This document shows positions 1 through 9,328 of a stretch of DNA of 64,000 nucleotides, piece by piece (the first letter of the stretch is position 1; each line of letters starts with the position of its first letter). A program made the position numbers and the translations under genes. A model generated the notes under the pieces. The model worked only from the letters and a program-made list of their open reading frames with translations. It was not told the DNA's origin and made no database searches. The stretch is taken from assembly GCF_004138295.1 (NCBI RefSeq), contig NZ_SCFM01000002.1, forward strand, positions 124,001-188,000. The letters run 5' to 3'. This DNA comes from Ectobacillus funiculus (GTDB taxonomy: Bacteria; Bacillota; Bacilli; Bacillales; Bacillaceae_G).

Positions 1-1
1 G

Positions 2-1072
2 AACGGGCTTACATATAATCTCACCTATCCAAACATTGGGGATGAGTTGAGTGCTACGAACCAATCTTGGGCTTGGTATGCTGGAGGATGGGATGCAGCA
101 AAGGCAGATCCTACTTCGGATGAAGCGAAGAAATATTCACCGCACCACAACCCATTCCAATACTTCCAAAACTATGAGGATGGGAAGTATAGTAACAACC
201 TAAAGGACTACAACAAATTCGCACAGGACATTGCAAGCGGAAATCTTCCTGCCGTTAGCTTTATAAAGGCTGGATATGGGGACGATGAGCATCCTGGTAC
301 AGGAAATCAAAGCACACCGTCTGCTGAAGAATTTACAGTAGATACAATTAATGAAATCATGAATAGCCCGTACTGGAAAGATACAGCAATTATTGTCACA
401 TATGATGAAGGCGGCGGCTTCTATGACCATGTAGCTCCCAATTCTATTGCTCCGAATAAAGACGGGCTTCTAGGAAATGGACCGCGTATCCCTGCATTAG
501 TGATATCTCCTTATGCTAAGGAGAATTATGTGAGTCACGTTCAATATGATCATTCATCTATTTTAAAGTTCTTAGAGTGGAACTATAAGTTGCCAGCGTT
601 GAACAGTAAGGACGCTACTGCCAATAACATGTTGGACATGTTTGATTTTGATCACCCGAACTTCTTGCCTTACATGTATAACGACGGTGATTTGACTAAC
701 CAGTCTGCTAATGGAACTGCTGTAAAAGTGCGGCTAAACAATGCTCTACTAGGAGTGAGTCACGTTGGCGAAGCTCCGTTTGTTGACAGTAAGGGTAACG
801 TTATGGTTCCGTTAGACGATTTTGCCCGTAGCGTGAATGGCTCTGTCACACAAATAAAGGAAAATCGCCTGCTCCTTCAAACAACAGAGAAACAAATTGA
901 ATGGAAAGTACAAGGAAATACGGCGTTTGTGGACGGAAAGCCAATTCATTTAGAAACAAATACTTGGAAGAGTCCGACAGGAATTACCTACATTCCTCTT
1001 CAGTCTGCAGTCGATATCCTTGGTTGGTCGATGGATACTCAAGGAGATACAGTAACGGTTACAAGCAAATAA
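2..1072 (+). CDS. Phosphoesterase (phospholipase C / acid phosphatase family) with C-terminal stalk domain, 5'-truncated by window edge
   Basis: The frame is open from the first complete codon, so the real start lies left of the window; a TTG at 47 is only an internal codon. Family signatures are WAWYAGGW near the left end, then TYDEGGGFYDHV about 120 codons further, where Asp/Glu/His normally bind the catalytic metal, followed by GPRIPALVISPYAK. This is the phosphoesterase family PF04185, whose members hydrolyse phosphomonoesters or phospholipids outside the cell. The last 110 residues or so, from about position 720, look like the copper-amine-oxidase N-terminal-like stalk domain common on secreted Bacillales proteins. 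The signal peptide would be outside the window. The substrate cannot be told from sequence. Confidence 0.85.
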   Translation, partial: NGLTYNLTYPNIGDELSATNQSWAWYAGGWDAAKADPTSDEAKKYSPHHNPFQYFQNYEDGKYSNNLKDYNKFAQDIASGNLPAVSFIKAGYGDDEHPGTGNQSTPSAEEFTVDTINEIMNSPYWKDTAIIVTYDEGGGFYDHVAPNSIAPNKDGLLGNGPRIPALVISPYAKENYVSHVQYDHSSILKFLEWNYKLPALNSKDATANNMLDMFDFDHPNFLPYMYNDGDLTNQSANGTAVKVRLNNALLGVSHVGEAPFVDSKGNVMVPLDDFARSVNGSVTQIKENRLLLQTTEKQIEWKVQGNTAFVDGKPIHLETNTWKSPTGITYIPLQSAVDILGWSMDTQGDTVTVTSK

Positions 1073-1178
1073 AAAATATGCATGATTGAAAAGAGAGTGA
1101 ACAACAAGACTAAAGAATCCTCATTGTGGGATTGTTGATAAATACCTATTCAAAACAAAAAGAATACAATGAATTGAA

Positions 1179-1224
1179 CCCCAATTGTTAGGCAAAAAAT
1201 CTAACTATTGGGGTGTTTTTTTTT
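1179..1224 (+). terminator. Intrinsic terminator after the phosphoesterase gene
   Basis: A 13-bp inverted repeat with one mismatch (CCCCAATTGTTAG and CTAACTATTGGGG) around a 9-nt loop is followed by a run of nine Ts. It lies 107 bp after the stop codon. Confidence 0.85.
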
Positions 1225-1297
1225 ATGTCAAAACATACTTGGATAGGCTTATATATGATTTTGCTGAAGTATGTTTTCAATCATCTCTGCGATCGTC

Positions 1298-1492
1298 TTA
1301 TTTGTCGGAACCGTTAAGTAGGGATTTTGACATAATTTCTGAAATCTGGCAGAGCTCTAATGGGTCTACCATGTAGTCACGACTAATGTGAATATTTCGT
1401 CGGGCAATCTTTTCAGTGAGTATAGAGCGGGGCAAAATCATTGCTGAGATTCCAGCACTGATTGCGCAAGTAATCAAAGTTGGAAGCAACAT
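1298..1492 (-). pseudogene. Fragment of a ClC-type chloride channel (end of membrane domain into CBS region)
   Basis: The minus frame reads a last hydrophobic helix, then the segment SILTEKIARRNIHISRDY, then DPLEL and ISEIMSK. In ClC channels that carry CBS domains, this is the stretch joining the last membrane helix to the first CBS domain. Only about 60 of the usual 400 or more residues remain. The reading frame closes just upstream at 1529-1531, and there is no ribosome binding site. I read it as a decayed gene. The assignment is by pattern only. Confidence 0.45.
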
Positions 1493-1561
1493 GGCAAGTA
1501 AGCTGCTATTACTATGAATGTTATACGTTTATTTTCCTTTTATGAAACTTATAATATTATC

Positions 1562-1960
1562 TTAAATCTCTATTATATTATTCCCCTCTAGAGCACTTGA
1601 TAGTTGTTGCAAATTAGCAAACGGACTGCTAGATACAACTCGACTCAAACTTTGTAACCCTGAACTAATTAACTCACGATCATTTGTTTCTAAGCCACGA
1701 TCAATCACTTCAAATGATTTGTTTATAGCAATTTTTCGTTCGTCAAAGATACGCTCAAACACTTTTTCGTATAAATCATATTTCCTCTGAATCTCCGTTA
1801 ATAAAACCTCTCTTTGCATCTGTATCCTTGCTAGCTCACGTTCAGTAATTTTATGCTCACGATATGCTTCACCTAAAACATTTACAAATTTACCATAGGA
1901 TTTCTGTTTATGATTTATATGTAGATTTTCTATTAGTGAGAAACTAGTCCTATAACTTTC
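1562..1960 (-). pseudogene. C-terminal part of an unidentified helical protein, start lost
   Basis: The minus frame is open from 1960 to the stop at 1562 and encodes about 132 residues of charged helical sequence (for example RKYDLYEKVFERIFDERK). The first ATG is only at 1819, deep inside a continuous helical run, and no ATG, GTG or TTG exists before it in frame. The 5' end therefore looks deleted or frameshifted. A short 85-residue product from 1819 has no convincing ribosome binding site. I do not recognise the family with certainty. Confidence 0.35.
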
Positions 1961-2039
1961 CTATAGAATAACAATAGTTAGTTTTTAGAAATGCGGAAAT
2001 GTTTGCGATACATGGGGTGTACGAAGTGTCCTTTTAGCA

Positions 2040-2100
2040 GATTCTAGGTTAGTTTTTACCTATTAACCAAACAGGTGTTGACATGTTGAATGGGCAACAT
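2040..2100. repeat. Dispersed repeat R, copy A
   Basis: Shares the core AGGTT..TTTTTACCTATTA.CC..ACAGGTGTTGACATGTTGA with copies near 7840, 19803 and 27071. It ends in a small inverted repeat, ATGTTG, 6 nt, CAACAT. It lies in the 300-bp gene-free stretch between the helical-protein remnant and the DUF3934 gene. The rest of that stretch shows nothing I can name. Confidence 0.5.
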
Positions 2101-2259
2101 TGAGGTTAGATATGACTATCAAGTGGAAGTGGGTTCTTACATTGAATTGGGAAGGCGTTTCTTTTGGACTATTGTGATAGAGAAGAAAAGGAGCGAGTTG
2201 TAATGTGAAAGCTCCTTGTCCTGATTTAGACGAACTTACGGAAATTTATCATCACGAAT

Positions 2260-2421
2260 TTATTGTGATGTGCCGCCTTTATTATTGCTAGTAGTCTTTT
2301 TGACACCTTTACTCACATAAGGTTTGGCACTCTTAGCCTTATTAGTTTTGGCCTGCCAGCGATTCCAACCCTTCTTGCCTGTTCCGCTTCCCGTTCCGCT
2401 TTTACCTTTTTCCTTAGTCAT
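2260..2421 (-). CDS. DUF3934 family small basic protein (53 aa)
   Basis: The start is an ATG at 2419-2421, preceded by GGAGTGATTAT as ribosome binding site. The 53-residue product is rich in Lys, Gly and Ser, with the core GTGKKGWNRWQAK followed by SAKPYVSKG. That is the signature of DUF3934, a family of short basic proteins found in spore-forming Bacillales. No function is established for the family that I know of; the high positive charge would suit nucleic-acid binding, which is inference. A weak hairpin follows the stop at 2248-2270. It is convergent with nothing and divergent from the SNF2 gene. Confidence 0.8.
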   Translation of the reverse strand: MTKEKGKSGTGSGTGKKGWNRWQAKTNKAKSAKPYVSKGVKKTTSNNKGGTSQ

Positions 2422-2624
2422 ATAATCACTCCATTATAACTGTATATCTAAGTTTCTCTTGTTCATTAGTCTTTCCTATTGTATGTTACCATAAAACAAT
2501 TGCAGTAACCTACACTAGATTATAATTATGTGTGAAGATTTGTCACCATGTATTTAAAATACCAATTTCATCTAAATAAGCCTTGCTAACAGAAGCGAAA
2601 TATCCTCAGAAAGGAACGGGTTGC

Positions 2625-5600
2625 TTGAAGATAAAATTAAACCAAAAAATCATTAAAGAAATGTGCGGTACAGTCTCCTTCAAAAGGGGAGACGCTTTTT
2701 ATTGCGCTAATAAAGTAACATTTGAAAATTACAGTCCTGATAATTGTGAAGCAACGGTTACAGGAACGGAAGATTTCCATGTAACCATTGAAAAGAATGA
2801 GAGCGATGGCTTTCGCACGAAATGCAGCTGCCCTGCGCTAGCTTCCTTTCAAAGAGATTGTCAGCACATTGCGGCCGTGTTACTGTCGATTTATGAGCAT
2901 CAGCGTCAAGGAACAATCCCTATTGGTCCAAGCGAACGTCAGTCTGGCTCTTCAACAAATCAGGCGCTTACAGAAGATTTGCTGACTCTTTTCAATGATC
3001 AGCCTATACGATCAAGCGGCCATCAGCTTCACTTTGAAAACAGACAAGTACTTGATGCAGAGTTTACGTGTAAACCCGTCACGATGGGCAAGGGACGAAA
3101 TATGTTCGGAATAGAAGTTAAGATTGGTCCGGCCAATGTGCAAAATATCCGAGATTTTCTGGAGCAAGTGAAAGAAGGTAATCCCAGCTTGCTTTCTATT
3201 TCATTCACATACGACCCAAGCCTTCATTGCTTTCAAAAAGAAACGGATGCTATTATTCAGCAGCTTATCCAAGTGGTCCATGATGAAAAAGTGTATGTTG
3301 ACGCACTACCGGACAATTCCAACTATACCATCAGCAATCACATGTTATTTATTCCACCATCTTCTTGGGAACGGCTTATACCTTTACTTATAAGAGCACC
3401 GTTAGTGAAGCTAGAGTACGACGGAAATACGTTTGACAGTCTGTACTTATCGGACGAACTGCTTCCTTTACAGTTTGACTTTGCAGAAACTGAGGGTAAA
3501 GGCTATCAACTGAAGATCAAAGGGTTAAATCATCTGATTGTGCTCGATTCGTATAGGTCTGTTCTATCTGGAGGAAAATTAGTAAAGCTGAGAAGTGAGG
3601 ACTGCCAACGTCTTTCAGATCTAAAACAGATGCTAGATGCGTCAGAAACGAATCAAATTCCCATTCCTCAGGAGCAAATAGATTTTTTCCTGGAAAAAGT
3701 GGTTCCAGGTTTGAAAAAACTAGGAGATGTTCAAATATCTGGAGCTATTCCTAAGAATTTGGTGAAGACACCGTTAATTGCCAAGCTATACTTGGATCGT
3801 GTGAAAGATCGTCTGCTTGCCGGACTGGAGTTTCACTATGAAAATATGGTGATTAATCCATTGGACAGCAGGGAACTCCGGGCAGTCCCCAGGCTTATAA
3901 GGGATGTGGAGAAGGAGGCTGCAATCCTTCGGCTGATGGAGGATAGCTTGTTTGCCAAGACAGATGGCGGATATTTTTTGCATAATGAAGAGTTGGAGTA
4001 TGAGTTTTTGTACCATGTCGTTCCGAAGCTTCAAAAGCTTGTACAAATATATGCAACTACAGCAGTGAGAAACCGGATTGCCAAGGGGAATGCCCGTCCG
4101 CAAGTTAGGGTGAAGGTCAAAAAAGAACGGACTAATTGGCTGGAATTCAAATTTGAAATGGATGGCATTCCTGAAAAACATATACGCGAGGTTCTATTGG
4201 CTTTAGAGGAGAAACGAAAGTATTATCGTTTGCCAAACGGATCGCTACTCTCGTTGGAAACATGGGAATTTGCAGAAATTAATCGTTTTCTGAATGAAAT
4301 TCCGGACCAGAATGAGGATCTGGAAAGTGGCTTGAACTTACCAATCGTCCGGGGGCTTCAGCTTCTTGATTCTGTTGATGATAGTAATACATTTAAGTTA
4401 GAGGAATCGTTTCGTCAGTTATTAGAAAACATCCGTAATCCGGGCAGTTTGGAGTTCGAAGTGCCGAAGAGTTTAGAAGTGCTATTGCGTGACTATCAAA
4501 AGCACGGCTACAAGTGGATGAAAGCACTTGCTAACTATGGCTTCGGAGGGATTCTCGCAGATGACATGGGATTGGGTAAAACGCTGCAAAGCATTACGTT
4601 TATTCTATCGGAGCTTCCTGACATCCGCAAAAAGAAGCTCCCGGTCCTTATTGTGTGCCCATCATCTTTGACGCATAACTGGCTTAGTGAAATTACGAAA
4701 TTCGCTTCGGATGTACGAGCTGTTGTCATTGAAGGCAATAAAACAGGGCGGAACAAGATACAAAAGGATGTAGCGGATATGGATGTTGTCATTACCTCCT
4801 ATCCATTGTTACTTAGAGACATAAAGTGGTTTGAGAAACAAGACTTTCACACGGTGTTTTTTGATGAGGCGCAGGCATTTAAAAATCCTATGACACAAAC
4901 AGCACGAGCAGTGAAGAGGATAATGGCAGGTAATCGCTTCGCCCTTACTGGTACGCCAGTGGAGAATTCACTAGAGGAGCTGTGGTCAATTTTTCACGTT
5001 GTCTTTCCTGAACTATTCCTAGGGTTAAAGGAATACAGTAATCTCCCAAGGGAAACGATTGCTCGGAGGATCCGTCCATTTTTGCTTCGCAGGTTGAAAG
5101 AGGATGTACTTTTAGAGCTTCCTGATAAAATCGAGTCGATGGAATCGGTGGAGTTGCTTCCTGATCAGAAGAAGCTGTACGCTGCCTATTTAGCGAAGCT
5201 GCGAGAGGATACGTTGAAGCATCTAGACAAGGATACACTCCGAAAAAATCGTATCAAAATCTTGGCTGGTTTGACTCGGTTACGACAGGTCTGTTGTCAC
5301 CCAGCCTTGTTTGTGGACGGCTATAAAGGAGGCTCCGCGAAATTCGAACAACTGATGCAGATTGTAGAGGAATCAAAGCTTTCTGGAAGAAGGGTGTTGA
5401 TTTTCTCACAGTTTACGAAAATGCTTGAGCTCATAGGTAGAGAATTAGCAATTCAAGGGCTGCCTTTTTTCTACCTTGATGGACACACTCCATCAGAGGA
5501 ACGCGTGGAAATCTGCAATCGATTTAATGCAGGAGAACGTGATTTATTCCTCATTTCCTTGAAAGCAGGCGGTACAGGCCTTAATCTGACGGGTGCCGAT

Positions 5601-5846
5601 ACCGTTATCCTATATGACATGTGGTGGAATCCTGCAGTCGAGGAGCAAGCAGCTGACCGTGCCCATCGCATTGGTCAGACAAATGTTGTACAGGTCATCA
5701 AGCTTGTTGCCCGTGGTACAATTGAAGAAAAAATGAATGAACTGCAAGAAAAAAAGAGGTATCTGATTAAAGAAATTATTGATTCTGAGGAGAAAGCGTC
5801 GTCTACTCTTACAGAAGAGGACATTCGGGAAATATTAATGATATGA
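2625..5846 (+). CDS. SWIM zinc-finger SNF2-family DEAD/DEAH helicase
   Basis: I chose the TTG at 2625 because AAGGA lies at 2611-2615; the frame is open from 2583. The 1073-residue product starts with a SWIM zinc finger (CSCPALASF, then CQH, about residues 65-82). After a long middle region comes an SNF2 ATPase core: Walker A DDMGLGKT (about 645), DEAQ box (about 746), ALTGTPVENS, and the second RecA lobe ending WWNPAVEEQAADRAHRIGQ (about 995-1018). All ATPase motifs are intact. Members of this family are dsDNA translocases that remodel protein-DNA complexes; the bacterial role is not settled. The last 38 bp or so of this gene recur as a remnant at 28586. Confidence 0.92.
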   Translation: MKIKLNQKIIKEMCGTVSFKRGDAFYCANKVTFENYSPDNCEATVTGTEDFHVTIEKNESDGFRTKCSCPALASFQRDCQHIAAVLLSIYEHQRQGTIPIGPSERQSGSSTNQALTEDLLTLFNDQPIRSSGHQLHFENRQVLDAEFTCKPVTMGKGRNMFGIEVKIGPANVQNIRDFLEQVKEGNPSLLSISFTYDPSLHCFQKETDAIIQQLIQVVHDEKVYVDALPDNSNYTISNHMLFIPPSSWERLIPLLIRAPLVKLEYDGNTFDSLYLSDELLPLQFDFAETEGKGYQLKIKGLNHLIVLDSYRSVLSGGKLVKLRSEDCQRLSDLKQMLDASETNQIPIPQEQIDFFLEKVVPGLKKLGDVQISGAIPKNLVKTPLIAKLYLDRVKDRLLAGLEFHYENMVINPLDSRELRAVPRLIRDVEKEAAILRLMEDSLFAKTDGGYFLHNEELEYEFLYHVVPKLQKLVQIYATTAVRNRIAKGNARPQVRVKVKKERTNWLEFKFEMDGIPEKHIREVLLALEEKRKYYRLPNGSLLSLETWEFAEINRFLNEIPDQNEDLESGLNLPIVRGLQLLDSVDDSNTFKLEESFRQLLENIRNPGSLEFEVPKSLEVLLRDYQKHGYKWMKALANYGFGGILADDMGLGKTLQSITFILSELPDIRKKKLPVLIVCPSSLTHNWLSEITKFASDVRAVVIEGNKTGRNKIQKDVADMDVVITSYPLLLRDIKWFEKQDFHTVFFDEAQAFKNPMTQTARAVKRIMAGNRFALTGTPVENSLEELWSIFHVVFPELFLGLKEYSNLPRETIARRIRPFLLRRLKEDVLLELPDKIESMESVELLPDQKKLYAAYLAKLREDTLKHLDKDTLRKNRIKILAGLTRLRQVCCHPALFVDGYKGGSAKFEQLMQIVEESKLSGRRVLIFSQFTKMLELIGRELAIQGLPFFYLDGHTPSEERVEICNRFNAGERDLFLISLKAGGTGLNLTGADTVILYDMWWNPAVEEQAADRAHRIGQTNVVQVIKLVARGTIEEKMNELQEKKRYLIKEIIDSEEKASSTLTEEDIREILMI

Positions 5847-6068
5847 ATACTCCCGCTACTTAACACCCTTGGGGATTGTTTCGTTTCCCTAGGTGAACGG
5901 TTTGCTTCCATTCTTGGTTCAATCCAGTATGTTATTTTTAATAACTAAAAATAAAAGCCAATTTGTCCGGCATTTTAAGTATAATGAACCATAGTCAGAT
6001 TTTGCATATGATATTTCTTTGTGAGAATCCTATATAAGTCGGATAATACAAAAAAGCGAGGTTAATAC

Positions 6069-7514
6069 ATGAGTGAAAGAAGTTTTGAGGATTTTAATTT
6101 AAGCGATGAAATAAGAAAAGCACTTGCTGTGTTAAAATACGAAACTCCCACAGAAGTTCAGCGTGAAGTAATACCAGTAGCAATGGAAAATCAAGATCTT
6201 GTAGTAAAATCTCAAACAGGCAGTGGTAAGACTGCATCCTTTGGTATACCTATTTGCGAAATGATTGAATGGGAGGAGAAAAAGCCACAGGCATTGATTC
6301 TTACACCAACTCGGGAGCTTGCTGCTCAAGTTCGAGAAGATATAACGAATCTTGGAAGGTTTAAACGGATTAAGGCTATGGCCGTTTATGGAAAAGAACC
6401 TTTTTCAAAACAAAAAGAAGAATTGAAACAAAGAACTCATGTAGTCGTCGGTACACCTGGACGTATGATGGACCATATCGAGAGAGGAACCCTCATTTTA
6501 GACCAAATAAAGTATCTTATTATAGATGAAGCTGATGAAATGCTTAATATGGGTTTTATCGAAGAGGTAGAAGAGATTATAAAAGAACTTCCTTCAAATA
6601 GAGTCACGATGGTATTTTCTGCTACTTTGCCTAAAGATGTTGAAAATCTCTGTCATAAATATATGAAAAATCCTATTAATATCGAGATTGCTGCTACCGG
6701 GATAACGACGGATACAATTGAACATATTTTAATCGAAGTGAAAGAAGAAGAAAAGATTTCACTGCTTAAAGACGTTACGATCGTTGAAAACCCAGAGAGC
6801 TGTATCATTTTTTGCAGAACCAAAGAACACGTCGATACAGTGTTTAGCGAATTGGAAGAATCCAATTATTCTTGTGAAAGACTCCATGGAGGATTAGAAC
6901 AAGAAGAACGGTTTGCAGTTATGGATGGTTTCAAAATGGGAAATTTCCGGTATCTTGTGGCCACCGATGTAGCTGCGAGAGGAATTGATATTGATAATGT
7001 GACACTTGTCATCAACTATGATGTTCCAATGGAAAAAGAGGGCTATGTCCACCGAACAGGAAGAACCGGGCGTGCCGGCAATAAAGGAAAAGCAATTACG
7101 TTTGCGACACGTTATGAAGAAAAATTTCTTAAAGCCATTGAAAAATACATTGGCTTTGAGATACCTACTATAGAAGCTCCTAGTCATCAGGAAGTTGCTA
7201 GAGGAACAGCTGCTTTTGAAGAGAAAATCAGTGGCCGCCGAGTCGTGAAAAATAATAAAACTGCCCGAATAAACAAAGATATCATGAAACTCCATTTCAG
7301 CGGCGGAAAAAAGAAGAAGATTCGAGCTGTAGATTTTGTTGGAACTATTACAAAAATTCCCGGAGTAACAGCAGATGATATTGGAATTATAACTATCCAG
7401 GATCATTTGTCTTATGTTGATATTCTTAATGGAAAAGGATCGCTAGTCTTACAAGCCATGGAGAAAACAACAATCAAAGGAAAGAAGCTGAAAGTTAGTA
7501 AGGCGATTAAGTAA
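6069..7514 (+). CDS. dbpA: ATP-dependent RNA helicase of the DbpA/YxiN type
   Basis: A 481-residue DEAD-box protein. Visible motifs are the Q motif region ([12 protein letters not shown]), motif I SQTGSGKT (about 48-55), PTRELA, TPGRMMD, DEAD (about 154), SAT (about 184) and [10 protein letters not shown] (about 329). The last 95 residues or so form the DbpA-type RNA-binding domain, with the [14 protein letters not shown] segment followed by a SYVDIL motif. In this family that domain binds hairpin 92 of 23S rRNA, directing the helicase to late 50S subunit assembly. It appears to be transcribed alone: 222 bp separate it from the SNF2 gene and a hairpin follows it. Confidence 0.95.
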   Translation: MSERSFEDFNLSDEIRKALAVLKYETPTEVQREVIPVAMENQDLVVKSQTGSGKTASFGIPICEMIEWEEKKPQALILTPTRELAAQVREDITNLGRFKRIKAMAVYGKEPFSKQKEELKQRTHVVVGTPGRMMDHIERGTLILDQIKYLIIDEADEMLNMGFIEEVEEIIKELPSNRVTMVFSATLPKDVENLCHKYMKNPINIEIAATGITTDTIEHILIEVKEEEKISLLKDVTIVENPESCIIFCRTKEHVDTVFSELEESNYSCERLHGGLEQEERFAVMDGFKMGNFRYLVATDVAARGIDIDNVTLVINYDVPMEKEGYVHRTGRTGRAGNKGKAITFATRYEEKFLKAIEKYIGFEIPTIEAPSHQEVARGTAAFEEKISGRRVVKNNKTARINKDIMKLHFSGGKKKKIRAVDFVGTITKIPGVTADDIGIITIQDHLSYVDILNGKGSLVLQAMEKTTIKGKKLKVSKAIK

Positions 7515-7522
7515 TTAAATCC

Positions 7523-7578
7523 TCAACCAATAAGAAAATCAATAGTCTCAAAGTGTTAGTGATTTTTTTATTGGTTGA
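7523..7578 (+). terminator. Hairpin after dbpA
   Basis: The arms TCAACCAATAA (7523-7533) and TTATTGGTTGA (7568-7578) are fully complementary. A T-run lies inside the loop next to the 3' arm. It probably ends dbpA transcription, though the long loop makes this less certain than the other terminators. Confidence 0.5.
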
Positions 7579-7784
7579 ATTTTAGGATGGGGGACCTGGG
7601 GAATTCTTGAGAGACATACCATTAGGACCTGATGTCATTGGGATTCGAGCGGGGATAGGGAAAAATAGACAGTTTCAACAACAAAATTTCTATACATTTT
7701 GGATGTATGGGTTCTGTATTGATTTGGTATGTGTGCAAAAAGCTTCTCGTTATTTTGTATTGAATAACTATAGAAACCAGGTGG

Positions 7785-7885
7785 TCCATGTGGCAAGTGC
7801 TTACGCTGCATGGGCTTTTTCGATGGGAAAAACTTAGATTTTTAGGTTGCTTTTTACCTATTACCCGAACGGATGTTGTCATGTA
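7785..7885. repeat. Dispersed repeat R, copy B (long form)
   Basis: The core matches copies A, C and D. With copy C it also shares about 60 bp to the left, including GTGGCAAGTGCTT and GGGCTTTTT/AGGCTTTTT. It abuts the 5' edge of the PfkB-kinase remnant, as if the element had replaced the gene's beginning. Between dbpA and this repeat (7579-7785) I see no gene. Confidence 0.45.
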
Positions 7886-7888
7886 CAG

Positions 7889-8089
7889 TGGCTAATTGAA
7901 GAAACAAAAAAGCAAGGTATAGATGTTAGTCAAGTGTGGAGCCTTGAAGGTAAACGTATAGGTACGTATACAGCCTTATTAGATTATGATGGAAAAATGG
8001 TTATCTCTTTTGCAAACATGGAAATTTAAGAGGATATTACCCCAGGCATGATCGAGAAAAAATGGCAGCATATTGCATTACTTTTCTAA
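7889..8089 (+). pseudogene. Remnant of a PfkB-family carbohydrate kinase (pseudouridine-kinase-like)
   Basis: The frame reads WLIEETKKQGIDVSQ, then GKRIGTYTALLDYDGKMV and SFANMEI, then a TAA at 8027-8029, and continues in the same frame with EDITPGMIEKKWQHI until a second stop at 8087. This matches the N-terminal third of PfkB sugar/nucleoside kinases, where GTYTALLD.DG is typical of the pseudouridine-kinase branch. The first stop sits where a Tyr (TAT/TAC) would be expected. Both ends of the gene are missing: repeat R lies at the left and the regulator's 3' end at the right. Confidence 0.6.
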
Positions 8090-8761
8090 TAAAAAGGAAT
8101 ATGACTCGGTGTCAATCGGTTGATTGGAAAGAATGCTGAAAACGCATCGGCCGTCACCGTTCTGAAAGGTTTCTTTCCGGACTACGCGGAGTCCGAGCAA
8201 CCTTGTGAGCACGTTAACCGTTACACTGCAAAGGGCCGGTCGCTTCATTGCAACGTTTGCAAACGGACAATTCCGTTCAATCAGTAAAATTTCTTCCCCA
8301 TTCTGTTCGACTTCAATAAATGAATCGTTTTCCATATAAATATCCTTTAAAGCAGCTACACGTTCATTAAGACATAATTCTCGCAGCCGAAATTCCCATT
8401 GTTGTACCCGACTTTCCGTCATGCTAGAAAGGACCTGCTTTAAAGAATCCTCTCCTAGTTGCGCTATTATTGTGTCAATCAGTTCTACAGTTAGTCTGTC
8501 GTAGCTTTTAGGAAACAGCTGCTCTCCTTCCACAGTAAGACTGTAGTTTAAAGAGGGCCGTCCGACACCGGCAGCAGGGGTTCTTTCAGGTTGCCGCTGA
8601 ATATATTTATCCTGTGTAAGCTGGAGGAGGTGCTGACGAACAGCTTCTCCAGTCATCTGCAAATGTGAGGAGAGGTCCGCAACGGTTGCCGGGCCATGCT
8701 GCTTCAGATAATACAAAATATCACGTCGTGGGCCTGGGAACTGATTTGAGTTAATACTCAC
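8078..8761 (-). CDS. Winged-helix regulator with C-terminal cysteine motif (SufR-like, COG2345)
   Basis: I chose the GTG at 8759-8761 because GGAGG lies 8 nt before it; an ATG at 8794 is the longer alternative. The 227-residue product begins with a winged helix-turn-helix (DILYYLKQHGPATVADLSSH, then TGEAVRQHLLQL). The C-terminal half carries NCPFANVAMK, ALC and a later GRCVF. This cysteine arrangement resembles the Fe-S binding region of SufR-type regulators. An iron or redox response is inference. It is divergent from the two membrane-protein genes at 8976 and 9329. Two copies of one palindrome lie in the shared upstream region, so autoregulation and control of those genes are likely. Confidence 0.75.
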   Translation of the reverse strand: MSINSNQFPGPRRDILYYLKQHGPATVADLSSHLQMTGEAVRQHLLQLTQDKYIQRQPERTPAAGVGRPSLNYSLTVEGEQLFPKSYDRLTVELIDTIIAQLGEDSLKQVLSSMTESRVQQWEFRLRELCLNERVAALKDIYMENDSFIEVEQNGEEILLIERNCPFANVAMKRPALCSVTVNVLTRLLGLRVVRKETFQNGDGRCVFSILSNQPIDTESYSFLLEK

Positions 8762-8830
8762 ACCGATTACCTCCGTAAATATTGATTTTTCCAAAAATAC
8801 CCTTTGTAACTACTATGCCAAAAAAAAACT

Positions 8831-8907
8831 AATTAAACAAGTAATTATTTGATAATTCAGAAATATAATGTATAAACCAAATTAACCAATTATAATCTTG
8901 ATTAATT
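8831..8907. promoter_or_regulatory. Two copies of a palindromic operator in the divergent promoter region
   Basis: Copy 1 is AATTAAACAA (8831-8840), 8 nt, TTGATAATT (8849-8857). Copy 2 is AATTAACCAA (8880-8889), 8 nt, TTGATTAATT (8898-8907). Arms and spacer length are the same and the copies start 49 bp apart. They lie between the SufR-like regulator and the membrane-protein genes, so they are the likely binding sites of that regulator. Confidence 0.55.
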
Positions 8908-8975
8908 AAAGTTATTGTTGTATTCATTTTGAGTGAAGTGATTCCTTAAATTTGTAAATGGAGGGGATTGTAAAG

Positions 8976-9314
8976 ATGCTGTTCTTATCTGTTATTCTGT
9001 TTGCAGTTGCTGCCCTAGGTGGTCTAGTGCTGGGGATTTTAGGGTTTCGTCAGAGGGATTTGCCTATGTGGCTATCACTTATACATGGTGTCGTTGCGGC
9101 TGGCGGTCTTATTACTTTAATTCTTGGGGTCGTTCAGGGAAATGCAGGATTACTTCCGATCCTCTCCTTGATTCTATTCCTTATTGCCGCGCTTGGCGGA
9201 TTCGTACTGTTTTCTTACCATTTACGCCAGAAACCTCATCCTAAAGGTCTAATTGTAATTCATGCTTTAGCTGCAGTTATTGCATTTATCCTTTTACTTA
9301 TTGGAATCTTGTAA
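8976..9314 (+). CDS. Small four-helix membrane protein
   Basis: The start at 8976 is preceded by GGAGGGG; the ATG at 8958 overlaps that site and is unlikely to be used. The 112-residue product is almost wholly hydrophobic, with four predicted membrane helices separated by short loops (FRQRDLPMW and YHLRQKPHPK). I do not recognise a named family. It lies 14 bp before the DUF2231 gene and almost certainly shares its transcript. Both are probably controlled from the palindromes at 8831-8907. Confidence 0.7.
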   Translation: MLFLSVILFAVAALGGLVLGILGFRQRDLPMWLSLIHGVVAAGGLITLILGVVQGNAGLLPILSLILFLIAALGGFVLFSYHLRQKPHPKGLIVIHALAAVIAFILLLIGIL

Positions 9315-9328
9315 GGGGTGGTTGTTAA

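Noticed and set aside
1185-1376. Plus-strand open frame of 63 codons
   Set aside because: It begins inside the terminator hairpin and runs antisense to the ClC remnant; there is no ribosome site.
3786-4181. Minus-strand open frame of 131 codons
   Set aside because: It is wholly antisense to the SNF2 helicase gene and has the cysteine- and leucine-rich composition of a shadow frame.
6894-7406. Minus-strand open frame of 170 codons
   Set aside because: It is antisense to dbpA, serine- and phenylalanine-rich, with no start signal.
7607-7837. Plus-strand frame of 76 codons between dbpA and the PfkB remnant
   Set aside because: It runs into repeat R, has no ribosome site and no family resemblance.
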